The translations under genes and the position numbers were made by a program. The notes beneath the pieces were generated by a model, which was not told the origin of the DNA, searched no databases, and saw only the letters and a list, made by a program, of their open reading frames with translations. A DNA stretch of 9,551 bases from Bacilli bacterium (GTDB lineage: Bacteria; Bacillota_I; Bacilli_A; RF39; UBA660). The stretch spans positions 1 to 9,551 of the forward strand of contig CAADST010000035.1 of the NCBI GenBank assembly GCA_900751815.1. Direction: 5' to 3'. Of the stretch, positions 1 through 6,506 are shown one piece after another (the first letter of the stretch is position 1; each line of letters begins with the position of its first letter).

Positions 1-47
1 TAATATATAACATTTTCATCTTTAATATTTTCAATTATATTTTTCAT
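1..47 (-). CDS. N-terminal fragment of an unidentified gene (runs off left edge)
   Basis: Reading leftwards from an ATG at 47 there are 15 open codons (MKNIIENIKDENVIY) before the window ends. A TATAAT box lies 15 bp upstream, so this is likely a genuine gene start divergent from rarA. There is no proper Shine-Dalgarno site, only GTGGT. The fragment is too short to assign a family. Confidence 0.5.
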   Translation of the reverse strand, partial: MKNIIENIKDENVIY

Positions 48-61
48 ATTACCACAATATA

Positions 62-90
62 ATTATACATTATTTTTAAATTTATTGCCA
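62..90 (-). promoter_or_regulatory. Predicted promoter of the leftward partial gene
   Basis: On the minus strand TATAAT (62-67) is preceded at 17 bp by TGGCAA (85-90), a weak -35. Transcription would start near 55, leaving a leader of only about 8 nt before the ATG at 47. Confidence 0.5.
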
Positions 91-116
91 TATAACTATT
101 TTAATTTTACAATTCA

Positions 117-125
117 TGGTATAAT
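117..125 (+). promoter_or_regulatory. Extended -10 promoter of rarA-gpsA
   Basis: TGGTATAAT is a perfect extended -10 element (TGn plus TATAAT at 120-125). No good -35 exists at 17 bp (TATTTT at 97-102), as expected for extended -10 promoters. The expected start near 132 leaves about 8 nt before the rarA ATG at 140, with no Shine-Dalgarno site, so the message would be nearly leaderless. Confidence 0.7.
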
Positions 126-139
126 TTAATAGTGATGTT

Positions 140-1339
140 ATGGAAATTTTAGCAGATATATTAAGACCTAAAAAACTAGATGATGTTGTAGGTCAAAATC
201 ATTTAGTTGGTGACAATAAAATTATTAGTAATCTTGTTAAAAATAAGAAAATTTTTTCAATGATTTTCTATGGTAAACCAGGTATTGGTAAAACTAGCCT
301 AGCGGTAGCTATAGTAAGTGAACTTGGTATTAGGTATAAAATGCTTAATGCTACCGTAAATAATAAAGCTGATTTTGATATAGCTATAGAAGAAGCAAAA
401 ATGTATGGAGAATTAGTTTTAATAATAGATGAAATACATAGAATGAACAAAGATAAACAAGATTTACTTTTGCCTTACATTGAAAATGGCACAATTATTT
501 TAATTGGTTTAACAACATCTAATCCATATCATAAAATTAATCCAGCAATTCGGAGTAGATGTCAAATATTTGAACTTCACGAACTTAGTGTAGATGATAT
601 TATTAAAGGATTAAATAAAGGTATTAAAAAACTAGAAAATATCAAAATTGATAATAAAACTTTAGAATATATTGCAACACTTGCTAGCGGAGATTTAAGA
701 TATGCTCTAAATTTACTAGAGATGGCTTACTACTCGACGAATGATGGGTGTGTTACTACAGAAACAATTAAAACAATTAATTCTAAACCTGTATTTTTTC
801 ATGATAAAAATGAAGATGGCCATTATGACATTTTAAGTGCCCTGCAAAAATCAATCCGCGGCAGTGATGTTGATGCATCCCTTCATTACCTTGCCAGATT
901 AATTGTGGCAGAAGACTTAGATAGTATTTACCGGCGTCTTTCCGTAATTGCTTATGAAGATATTGGTATGGCTAATCCAGGGATTGGCCCAAGGCTTATG
1001 GCAGCAATTTCGGCTTCAGAATTAGTAGGACTTCCTGAAGCTAGAATTCCTTTAGGACAAATAGTTACTGAAATGGCACTATCTCCGAAGAGTAATAGTT
1101 CACACCTAGCCTTAGATGAGGCCTTAAATGATATATATAAAGGAAATACCGGAAATGTTCCAGGTCATATCAAAACAAATTCTAAAGATTATTTATATCC
1201 TCATAATTATCCTAATTCTTGGGTTAAACAAGAGTATTTACCAGATAATTTAAGAGGTCGAAAATATTATCAACCGAAAAATAATAAAATTGAAAATAAT
1301 TTAAATAAATTACATGAAGAAATGAAGGAGGAAGTATGA
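140..1339 (+). CDS. rarA: RarA/MgsA-type AAA+ ATPase, replication-associated recombination protein
   Basis: RarA (YrvN in B. subtilis, MgsA in E. coli) is a tetrameric clamp-loader-like ATPase acting at stalled replication forks. The protein is 399 aa; the family usually runs 420-450, so this is a compact member. Visible parts: the N-terminal family motif around LRPKKLDDVVGQ; Walker A GKPGIGKT at 45-52; Walker B LIIDEIH ending near residue 100 (D97, E98); sensor 1 TTSNP at 125-129; arginine-finger segment RSRC around 138-141; sensor 2 GDLRYALN at 184-191; and the C-terminal oligomerisation region from about 228, including AYEDIGMANP. The last 25 residues are a charged, Asn/Lys-rich tail. ATG at 140 is the only start giving the family N-terminus, yet no ribosome binding site precedes it. 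The stop TGA overlaps the gpsA start (ATGA), which indicates translational coupling. Identification is secure from motifs. Confidence 0.95.
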   Translation: MEILADILRPKKLDDVVGQNHLVGDNKIISNLVKNKKIFSMIFYGKPGIGKTSLAVAIVSELGIRYKMLNATVNNKADFDIAIEEAKMYGELVLIIDEIHRMNKDKQDLLLPYIENGTIILIGLTTSNPYHKINPAIRSRCQIFELHELSVDDIIKGLNKGIKKLENIKIDNKTLEYIATLASGDLRYALNLLEMAYYSTNDGCVTTETIKTINSKPVFFHDKNEDGHYDILSALQKSIRGSDVDASLHYLARLIVAEDLDSIYRRLSVIAYEDIGMANPGIGPRLMAAISASELVGLPEARIPLGQIVTEMALSPKSNSSHLALDEALNDIYKGNTGNVPGHIKTNSKDYLYPHNYPNSWVKQEYLPDNLRGRKYYQPKNNKIENNLNKLHEEMKEEV

Positions 1340-2310
1340 AAATTAGTGTAATTGGTACAGGGGCTTATGGTTTAGCTATTGCGCTATCTTTAGCTAAAAA
1401 TGGTAATGAAATAATGATGTGGACAGAAAATGTTAATAAAGAATTGGAATTTAGGGAAACTGGGAAATTAGCATCAATTTTACCAAATGATGTACCATTT
1501 AATATTAAAGTATCTTCATCTTTTGAAGAAGTACTTAAAAATACTAAATTAATTTATATTGTCACAACTAGTAAATATGTAGCTAGTGTTTGTGATGGAA
1601 TTTTACCCTTTTATAAAACAAGTATTCCGGTTTGTATTGCTGCAAAAGGCCTAGAAGAAAGCTCTCTAGATTTACTTTCTAATATCGCCCAAAAAAAATT
1701 AAAAACCAAAAATATTGCGGTTATTTCTGGCCCAACATTTGCAATTGATATGGCCAATAATGAACCTGTTGCTCTCGCTTTAGCTGCAAATAATGCTAGA
1801 ACTAAAAATTTAGTTTTACAAACTCTCCCTGGAGATACATTAAAACTTCGTCCTACTAATGACCTAATAGGCATTCAATTATGTGGATCAGTCAAAAATA
1901 TTATTGCTATTGCATCAGGTATCTTAGAAGGACTAGGATACAGTGATTCATCAAGAAGCTTTTTAATAAATGAATCACTTCACGATATTAAACATATCAT
2001 CAAATACCTTGGAGGAAATCCTAAAACTATTTTATCCTTTGCTGGTATTGGGGATTTGATGCTTACTTGTTCTAGTAAAAAAAGCCGGAATTTTTCCTTT
2101 GGTTATGTTATAGGCAGTACTAAAAATAAAGAGAAAATTGAGGAGTATTTAACGAATAACACTGTTGAAGGTTATTATACTCTAGAAACCGTTTATAACC
2201 TGTTAAATAGGAAAAAGATTAATATTGAATTAATCAATGTTATATATGACATTGTCTACAAGTTTGATGATCCCGAAATACTTGCTAAATTCCTTATAAC
2301 AAAAGAATAG
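1336..2310 (+). CDS. gpsA: Glycerol-3-phosphate dehydrogenase [NAD(P)+]
   Basis: Cytosolic enzyme reducing dihydroxyacetone phosphate to sn-glycerol-3-phosphate, the backbone of membrane phospholipids. The 324 aa are normal for the family. The Rossmann motif GTGAYG is at 7-12, the cofactor-region Lys at K104 (AAKGLE), SGPTFA at 131-136, the catalytic Lys in GSVKN at K187, and AGIGDLMLTC at 236-245 carries D240 and T244; SRN at 250-252 supplies the Arg/Asn that bind substrate phosphate. One departure: the usual ...ALITRGL... segment reads SFLINESLHDI at 208-218, a change I believe occurs in related AT-rich lineages. A strong AAGGAGG (1325-1331) sits inside the end of rarA, 4 nt before ATG. It is the second gene of the rarA operon and ends inside a shared terminator hairpin. 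Confidence 0.95.
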   Translation: MKISVIGTGAYGLAIALSLAKNGNEIMMWTENVNKELEFRETGKLASILPNDVPFNIKVSSSFEEVLKNTKLIYIVTTSKYVASVCDGILPFYKTSIPVCIAAKGLEESSLDLLSNIAQKKLKTKNIAVISGPTFAIDMANNEPVALALAANNARTKNLVLQTLPGDTLKLRPTNDLIGIQLCGSVKNIIAIASGILEGLGYSDSSRSFLINESLHDIKHIIKYLGGNPKTILSFAGIGDLMLTCSSKKSRNFSFGYVIGSTKNKEKIEEYLTNNTVEGYYTLETVYNLLNRKKINIELINVIYDIVYKFDDPEILAKFLITKE

Positions 2311-2328
2311 CAGAAACGCTATTCTTTT
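2301..2328. terminator. Bidirectional intrinsic terminator shared by gpsA and tcdA
   Basis: Perfect 11-bp inverted repeat AAAAGAATAGC (2301-2311) / GCTATTCTTTT (2318-2328) with a 6-nt loop. A U-tract follows the stem in both directions. Each arm encodes the end of one gene: AAAGAATAG reads Lys-Glu-stop for gpsA on the plus strand and for tcdA on the minus strand. Confidence 0.85.
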
Positions 2329-2987
2329 ATAATATCATCAATTACATAATATGCTAGGTATAATCCAGCAACAGCTGGTGGAAATATACTTGATGCAACT
2401 ATTTTATCATTATTTAGAGGAATATCACTAGCATAAACAACTGGTATATCTAAATCAATTTCTTCTTTTCTAAGCATTCCTCTTAATTTCTTGGCTAAAG
2501 CATCATTTTGTGTATTTTCTAAAGTTGTAATAACTACACCAGTAGGATTTAGCCTTTTACCAGTACCTAGGGCACTAATAATTTTAACATTATTTTCTTT
2601 AGCATATTTAATCAAAGATACTTTAGCATCTAAATCATCACAAGCATCAATAATATAATCGGAATACACTAAATCCTTAACATTATCTTTAGTTATGGCT
2701 TCACTAATCCCTTTGATTTTTATTTCAGGATTAATGCTTTTCATCCTTTTCATAGCTTCTTTAACTTTATAATGTCCAATATTATTAGTATTACTAATTA
2801 TTTGTCTATTTAAATTACTTAAGACAAATTTATCATTATCATAAATAGTAATATTATTAATACCACTTCTAACTAAAGCTTCTAAAGCTATACCACCAAC
2901 TCCACCTACTCCAACTAAAATAACCTTAGTCTTATTAATTTTTTTTACATTGTCTTCACCAATTAAACTAATTAATCTTTCGTCCAT
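2319..2987 (-). CDS. tcdA: tRNA threonylcarbamoyladenosine dehydratase (ThiF/E1-like)
   Basis: TcdA (YrvM in B. subtilis, CsdL/YgdL in E. coli) uses ATP to cyclise t6A at tRNA position 37 into ct6A. The protein is 222 aa, slightly short against the usual 240-270. The E1/MoeB nucleotide fold is clear: GVGGVGG at 26-32, YDNDKFVLSNLNRQI at 49-63 with D52, N60 and R61, K74 in the following helix, and IIDACDDLDAKVSLI at 112-126. The TcdA-specific middle follows: SALGTGKRLNPT at 138-149, then LAKKLRGMLRK and VVYASD at 183-188. No Cys-X-X-Cys zinc motifs of MoeB/ThiF are present, which favours TcdA. The ATG at 2987 has only a weak GGAAAGTGAG site. It lies about 15 nt past the 3' end of the 6S RNA and has no evident promoter of its own, so it probably depends on read-through from the RNA gene. 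Confidence 0.9.
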   Translation of the reverse strand: MDERLISLIGEDNVKKINKTKVILVGVGGVGGIALEALVRSGINNITIYDNDKFVLSNLNRQIISNTNNIGHYKVKEAMKRMKSINPEIKIKGISEAITKDNVKDLVYSDYIIDACDDLDAKVSLIKYAKENNVKIISALGTGKRLNPTGVVITTLENTQNDALAKKLRGMLRKEEIDLDIPVVYASDIPLNNDKIVASSIFPPAVAGLYLAYYVIDDIIKE

Positions 2988-3002
2988 ATAAACTCACTTT
3001 CC

Positions 3003-3180
3003 AAAATAAAACCTAGAAGGTAGCTGCGTTGATAAAAACCCGCTCTCGGCAGGTGGGCATCACATGACCTACTTTAGGATCCTTATGCACTTAATGGATA
3101 AGTCTTCTACACCATAGATCAATTAGATTCCCGTATATCATATTTAGTCGGTTTTATAATGACAGGCTACCTTACTAGGT
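3003..3180 (-). ncRNA. ssrS: 6S RNA (RNA polymerase regulator)
   Basis: About 178 nt of noncoding, less AT-rich sequence with a strong promoter. 6S RNA mimics an open promoter and sequesters the housekeeping RNA polymerase holoenzyme. The predicted 5' end ACCTAGTAAGGTAGC (3180-3166) pairs perfectly with the 3' end GCTACCTTCTAGGT (3024-3011), leaving a single bulged U: a 14-bp closing stem as in 6S. On the 3' side of the central region is a small hairpin ACCTGC-CGAGA-GCGGGT (3054-3038), a hallmark I associate with Firmicutes 6S RNAs. The stretches GTAGGTCATGTGATGCCCAC and GGTTTTTATCAACGCAGC look like the conserved Firmicutes 6S strands (from memory). The closing stem plus TTTTATTTT forms the terminator. 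Location supports this: in B. subtilis the 6S-1 gene lies in the aspS-yrvM(tcdA)-yrvN(rarA) neighbourhood. No computed covariance score backs this. Confidence 0.85.
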
Positions 3181-3186
3181 AATTTA

Positions 3187-3215
3187 ATTATACCAAATTT
3201 ATTATATATTTGCAA
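3187..3215 (-). promoter_or_regulatory. Promoter of the 6S RNA gene
   Basis: Minus strand TTGCAA (3210-3215), 17-bp spacer, TATAAT (3187-3192), with TGG just before it giving an extended -10. The predicted start near 3180 coincides with the first base of the RNA's closing stem. Confidence 0.85.
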
Positions 3216-3227
3216 TAACTTTGAATT

Positions 3228-3254
3228 AAAAAGAAGCATTTAATTTATGCTCCT
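3228..3254 (-). terminator. Intrinsic terminator of the glucosaminidase gene
   Basis: Minus-strand stem AGGAGCAT (3254-3247) / ATGCTTCT (3239-3232), 8 bp with one G-U pair and a 7-nt loop, followed by a short U-tract. The stop codon at 3247-3245 straddles stem and loop. It insulates the downstream 6S promoter. Confidence 0.7.
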
Positions 3255-4054
3255 TTTAAACTTAATAAGGTTTCGATTTCAACAGTATCCATATTGGCAT
3301 AATCATTCATAGCATTGGTTACATTAGTAACCCAACTAGGTTTAGCAATCTTTACACCAGATTCATTGTATGTTGGATTATATATTCTACCAATTGATTC
3401 AACTGTTGTAAGTCCTTTACCGAAATATCCTTCGCTTAATAATTTGATATATGAATAAATTCCATATTCAATATTTTTATATTTAATTAAACCGCCGCTA
3501 GACATACCACCAAAGATATTGTTTTTATTTAACATACTCTTAGCACTATATCCAGATTCAATTTGGGCAATTGCAGCAGCAATAGAAAAATCAACATTGC
3601 CATAATAATCACAGAAATACTTAATTAATGCCACCATATATTCTTTAGATGGATCACTTGTATTAAAAGTATTACTAAACATTTCTGGATTACTATCTTC
3701 AAGAGCAATCATATAATCAAGTAATGTTCTATCTAAATCATCAGTATCAAGTAAATTAATACTTTGATAATCTTCTCTTAATTTATTTAATAATACTTCA
3801 TTATCTACTTGAAACATATCACTCATGAATTTAATAATATCTATATTATTAGTTAAGAAAATATTTAATATTTCTTCTTCACTTAATATTCTACTGGTCT
3901 CGGGAACCTCCGCATCGACATTATAACTAATTGAATGAACAATCATTTCATCCCTATTTATATAATGATGCATTGTTAAACTAAATGTAAGTAGTATTGC
4001 CCCTATAGACAGCAAAATTAATCCCTTTTTATTCTTTTTTATATATTCTTTCAT
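3245..4054 (-). CDS. Membrane-anchored glucosaminidase-domain protein (GH73-like cell-wall hydrolase)
   Basis: Probable peptidoglycan N-acetylglucosaminidase acting outside the membrane. Of 269 aa, residues 1-10 are Lys-rich and 11-29 form one hydrophobic segment (uncleaved anchor or signal; no lipobox), so the rest is extracytoplasmic. Residues 55-150 are acidic and mostly helical, with no recognised domain. The C-terminal part (about 138-250) has the GH73 pattern: AIAQIESGYS at 161-170 with likely catalytic E166, NNIFGG at 178-183, then YGIYSYIKLLSEGYFGKG and an SWVTNV segment near 240-245. The family version of the first motif is A..ESG with Glu as general acid. The gene is monocistronic with its own promoter and terminator. 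The Shine-Dalgarno GGGAG lies about 14 nt from ATG, longer than usual. Peptidoglycan hydrolysis is inferred; the exact bond cleaved cannot be told. Confidence 0.8.
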   Translation of the reverse strand: MKEYIKKNKKGLILLSIGAILLTFSLTMHHYINRDEMIVHSISYNVDAEVPETSRILSEEEILNIFLTNNIDIIKFMSDMFQVDNEVLLNKLREDYQSINLLDTDDLDRTLLDYMIALEDSNPEMFSNTFNTSDPSKEYMVALIKYFCDYYGNVDFSIAAAIAQIESGYSAKSMLNKNNIFGGMSSGGLIKYKNIEYGIYSYIKLLSEGYFGKGLTTVESIGRIYNPTYNESGVKIAKPSWVTNVTNAMNDYANMDTVEIETLLSLKGA

Positions 4055-4091
4055 ATTATTATTATACTCTCCCTTTCAAAAGTATGCATCT

Positions 4092-4120
4092 ATTATAGCA
4101 CATTTTGATAAAAAATGCAA
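4092..4120 (-). promoter_or_regulatory. Promoter of the glucosaminidase gene
   Basis: Minus strand TTGCAT (4115-4120), 17-bp spacer, TATAAT (4092-4097) with TGC in front (extended -10). The start is predicted near 4085, giving a leader of about 30 nt. It lies downstream of the ATPase operon's terminator, so the gene is a separate unit. Confidence 0.75.
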
Positions 4121-4150
4121 ATTAGTACGAACAAATGTATCTTTTGTATC

Positions 4151-4181
4151 AAAAAAATAGGATCATATCATAATATGACCC
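4151..4181 (-). terminator. Intrinsic terminator of the HerA-like ATPase operon
   Basis: Minus-strand stem GGGTCATAT (4181-4173) / ATATGATCC (4168-4160), 9 bp including one G-U pair, 4-nt loop, followed by TA and seven U (4157-4151). The G-U pair forms only in minus-strand RNA (A-C mismatch on plus), which fixes the direction. Confidence 0.85.
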
Positions 4182-4202
4182 GTTTTAACATTTTTATCTA
4201 TT

Positions 4203-6035
4203 TTATGCCATAGTTATATCTGGAATATCACTAAGTGGGGCATTATTTTGTACAGGATTTGGGGTAACTGTGCTGCTCGCCTGTGGTTGTAATCTCCAGC
4301 AAGCGGATACATCACAGTTAGATGAATATGGCATTGGATTTGGCATTTCCATTTTAACAATCATTGGTATTTTAAAGGCTCCACCAAAACAAACACAATT
4401 ACCAGGTTGCAATACTTTTTGCTTATCTAGAATATCGGCTGAAATATTTGGAAGCATTTCTCCAATATATTTGATATCTAGAGGGTGGGTCATTTTAAAT
4501 ATCAAGAAGTTGTTACATTGGGCAATAACTGTATCAGATATTTCTACTGGTCTTTGACTAATAATATCAAGAATTACGCCATATTTTCTTCCTTCTTTAG
4601 CAATACGATCGAAGATATTATAACCAAGTAAGAATGTATCATTATCCTTTTGAATATATCTATGGGCTTCTTCTAAGAATAAATGGAAAGGTATTGTAGC
4701 TCTTTCACTTCTACCTTTAGAAAAGTCAAATATCATTCTAGAAAATATTTTAACAAATACTTTAGCATATATATCATCAACATCTTCTAAATTAATATTA
4801 ATAATTTGGGCTTTTTTAGCACCATTGGCAACAAGTGATGATATATAATTTGGTAGTGCTATATATTCACTACTAAAGAAATTATTTAATTTACTATTAA
4901 TAATTGAATTAAGTCTAACCTTTAATATTGTAGCATCGTCATGTAAGTTTTGATTGTGTTGAAATCCTTCACTAATTAAAGTAAATTCTAGAGCTGCTGC
5001 AAAATCCTTCAGTGAATATGCGGCCTTCTCCGGTTCTTTAATTGAATCTAAGTCATCATTTATTTTTCCTAAAATATAATTAGTAATTAGTACTGATTCG
5101 CCGAAATTACCATTAGAATCTATTTCAAAACATTCACTTAAAGTTCTAGTATAACCAAGTCCTGGTATTACCGAATCAAAATTAAATTCTGGTGTATGAC
5201 ATACTTCAATTATTGTAAATATTTCATTTTTCTTACTAGCTACTGTTTCATTAGAAAATAATACTGCCAGTAATGCTTTAGCAATTAAATGATTTTTATA
5301 TTGATTAGCTTCTTCACTATTAGTTGAAAATATTTTAGCAAGTTTAATAGTATGTTCAATTATTGGTAGTTGGGCATGATCACTTGCTTGAAACAAAAGG
5401 GCAAAATCATCTAATGTAAGTAGATTTACAGGAATACTTAATGGAATATCAGCTTCATCTTGAGGATTAGTTGTAATAAACTTATAACAATAATTGGGAT
5501 TTATTTCATTTAATTTTCCAAAAGCATTTTTATATTCACCAAAAGAGTCAAATATAAATAAATTTGCATTATATTGCACATTAAACTTAGAATTAAAGAT
5601 ATTTTGAATAATCCTAGCTACCCCACAAGATTTACCAGAACCAGAGTTACCAAATATCGCTAAGTGATTAGAAAACAAATTATTAATATTTGGACATATC
5701 TTAAATCCTTTATAGATGGCACTTTCTCCTAAAACAAAGCTTGATTCATCATAAGTACCAACAAGTTCCATTAATTCTGCTTGATTAATCATTCTTATTT
5801 TACTTGTTAAAAGTGGCTTTCTTAAAACCCCATTTACATACTTACCATTAATATATTCTCCTAGAAATCTTATTTTAATAACTTGACTACCAAGTTCAAA
5901 TACTTCTCCAAGTATTCTTTGTTCTCCTTCTTCAAATATAACATTTAAATTCATTAAATCAGCAGCAGTAGCTTCTTTTTGTAAATTTTCTACATGAGCT
6001 TCACTATCACCAATATAAACTATTTTTCCAAACAT
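4203..6035 (-). CDS. HerA-like hexameric ATPase (DUF87, HAS-barrel)
   Basis: Member of the HerA/FtsK ATPase clade: hexameric ring motors that move DNA, or in some cases protein. The 610 aa are in the HerA range. Residues 1-90 form a beta-rich HAS-barrel-like domain with ILGEVFELGSQVIKIRFLGE near 41-60. Walker A GNSGSGKS is at 129-136; LFIFDSFGEY at 159-168 is the post-Walker strand; Walker B FHLFLEEAH is at 450-458, with an E455/E456 pair instead of D-E, common in HerA; EGRKYG at 481-486 has candidate arginine finger R483; SQRPVEIS is at 493-500 (Q494 sensor). From about 565 the tail is Pro/Asn/Ser-rich and probably disordered, with two Cys (C574, C579). It is the last gene of a three-gene operon: TAAGGAGG joins the upstream stop to its ribosome binding site 9 nt away. 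No NurA, SIR2 or other nuclease partner is adjacent. The substrate is unknown. Confidence 0.85.
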   Translation of the reverse strand: MFGKIVYIGDSEAHVENLQKEATAADLMNLNVIFEEGEQRILGEVFELGSQVIKIRFLGEYINGKYVNGVLRKPLLTSKIRMINQAELMELVGTYDESSFVLGESAIYKGFKICPNINNLFSNHLAIFGNSGSGKSCGVARIIQNIFNSKFNVQYNANLFIFDSFGEYKNAFGKLNEINPNYCYKFITTNPQDEADIPLSIPVNLLTLDDFALLFQASDHAQLPIIEHTIKLAKIFSTNSEEANQYKNHLIAKALLAVLFSNETVASKKNEIFTIIEVCHTPEFNFDSVIPGLGYTRTLSECFEIDSNGNFGESVLITNYILGKINDDLDSIKEPEKAAYSLKDFAAALEFTLISEGFQHNQNLHDDATILKVRLNSIINSKLNNFFSSEYIALPNYISSLVANGAKKAQIININLEDVDDIYAKVFVKIFSRMIFDFSKGRSERATIPFHLFLEEAHRYIQKDNDTFLLGYNIFDRIAKEGRKYGVILDIISQRPVEISDTVIAQCNNFLIFKMTHPLDIKYIGEMLPNISADILDKQKVLQPGNCVCFGGAFKIPMIVKMEMPNPMPYSSNCDVSACWRLQPQASSTVTPNPVQNNAPLSDIPDITMA

Positions 6036-6044
6036 AAATCCTCC

Positions 6045-6506
6045 TTATTTTACAACAAACTCTCTATCACCCATAATAAAGTTACCTAAAACTCCATTAT
6101 CTATTGGTATAAAAAACATAAGTATTTCATCACTATCATCAATTTCTTCATTAACATAATAAGTTAAATTAATTCCAGTATCTGTTACTTCTACTCCAAT
6201 ATCATCAGTAAATTCTAATGAATCATCATAATTAATAAAATCTATTATATAATCATTGTTATCTAAATCTCCAGCAGTTAAGAATACTAGTTCATGAATA
6301 TCATAATCTTCTAAAAGAGCAATATATTCATCATAACTAGTAATAAGTGTTGGATTATAATAAGTATTATTCTCTTTTTTTAGCACTATACCTTCAGCTA
6401 CTTCTCTATAATTATTATTACCTCTAGTGCCTATATAAATTCCAAGTATAGCAGCAGAAAGAACAATAACTATAGCTAGCGTTGTAACAAATAATCTTTG
6501 TCTCAT
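6045..6506 (-). CDS. Small single-pass membrane protein of unknown family
   Basis: I do not recognise this protein. Its 153 aa start with MRQR and one hydrophobic helix at about 6-26 (positive-inside, so the C-terminus faces outside), followed by a 125-residue acidic, beta-rich domain. That domain has alternating strands such as LVFLTAGD, DYIIDFINY and ILMFFIPID and ends in GDREFVVK. It holds no Cys and no catalytic motif. The last third loosely recalls PrcB-C-like or other small beta-sandwich lipoprotein domains, but I would not assign it. Its ATG overlaps the stop of the upstream 256-aa gene (ATGA) and no real Shine-Dalgarno site precedes it, so its translation is probably coupled; the HerA-like gene follows after 9 nt. 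This arrangement suggests the three products work together, with this one at the outer face of the membrane. Confidence 0.75.
   Translation of the reverse strand: MRQRLFVTTLAIVIVLSAAILGIYIGTRGNNNYREVAEGIVLKKENNTYYNPTLITSYDEYIALLEDYDIHELVFLTAGDLDNNDYIIDFINYDDSLEFTDDIGVEVTDTGINLTYYVNEEIDDSDEILMFFIPIDNGVLGNFIMGDREFVVK

Noticed and set aside
1611..1874. 87-codon minus-strand frame inside gpsA
   Set aside because: Antisense shadow of conserved GpsA segments (SGPTFA region); no regulatory signals.
2083..2250. Possible degradation of gpsA because of the divergent segment before it
   Set aside because: All catalytic residues (K104, K187, D240, T244, R251, N252) are present and the frame is intact; the divergence looks lineage-specific.
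3003..3180. T-box or other riboswitch controlling tcdA
   Set aside because: The element closes on itself with a 5'/3' terminal stem, carries its own terminator and shows no T-box motif; 6S RNA fits shape, length and neighbourhood much better.
4270..4557. 95-codon plus-strand frame inside the HerA-like gene
   Set aside because: Entirely antisense to conserved ATPase sequence including the SQRP motif region; no Shine-Dalgarno site.
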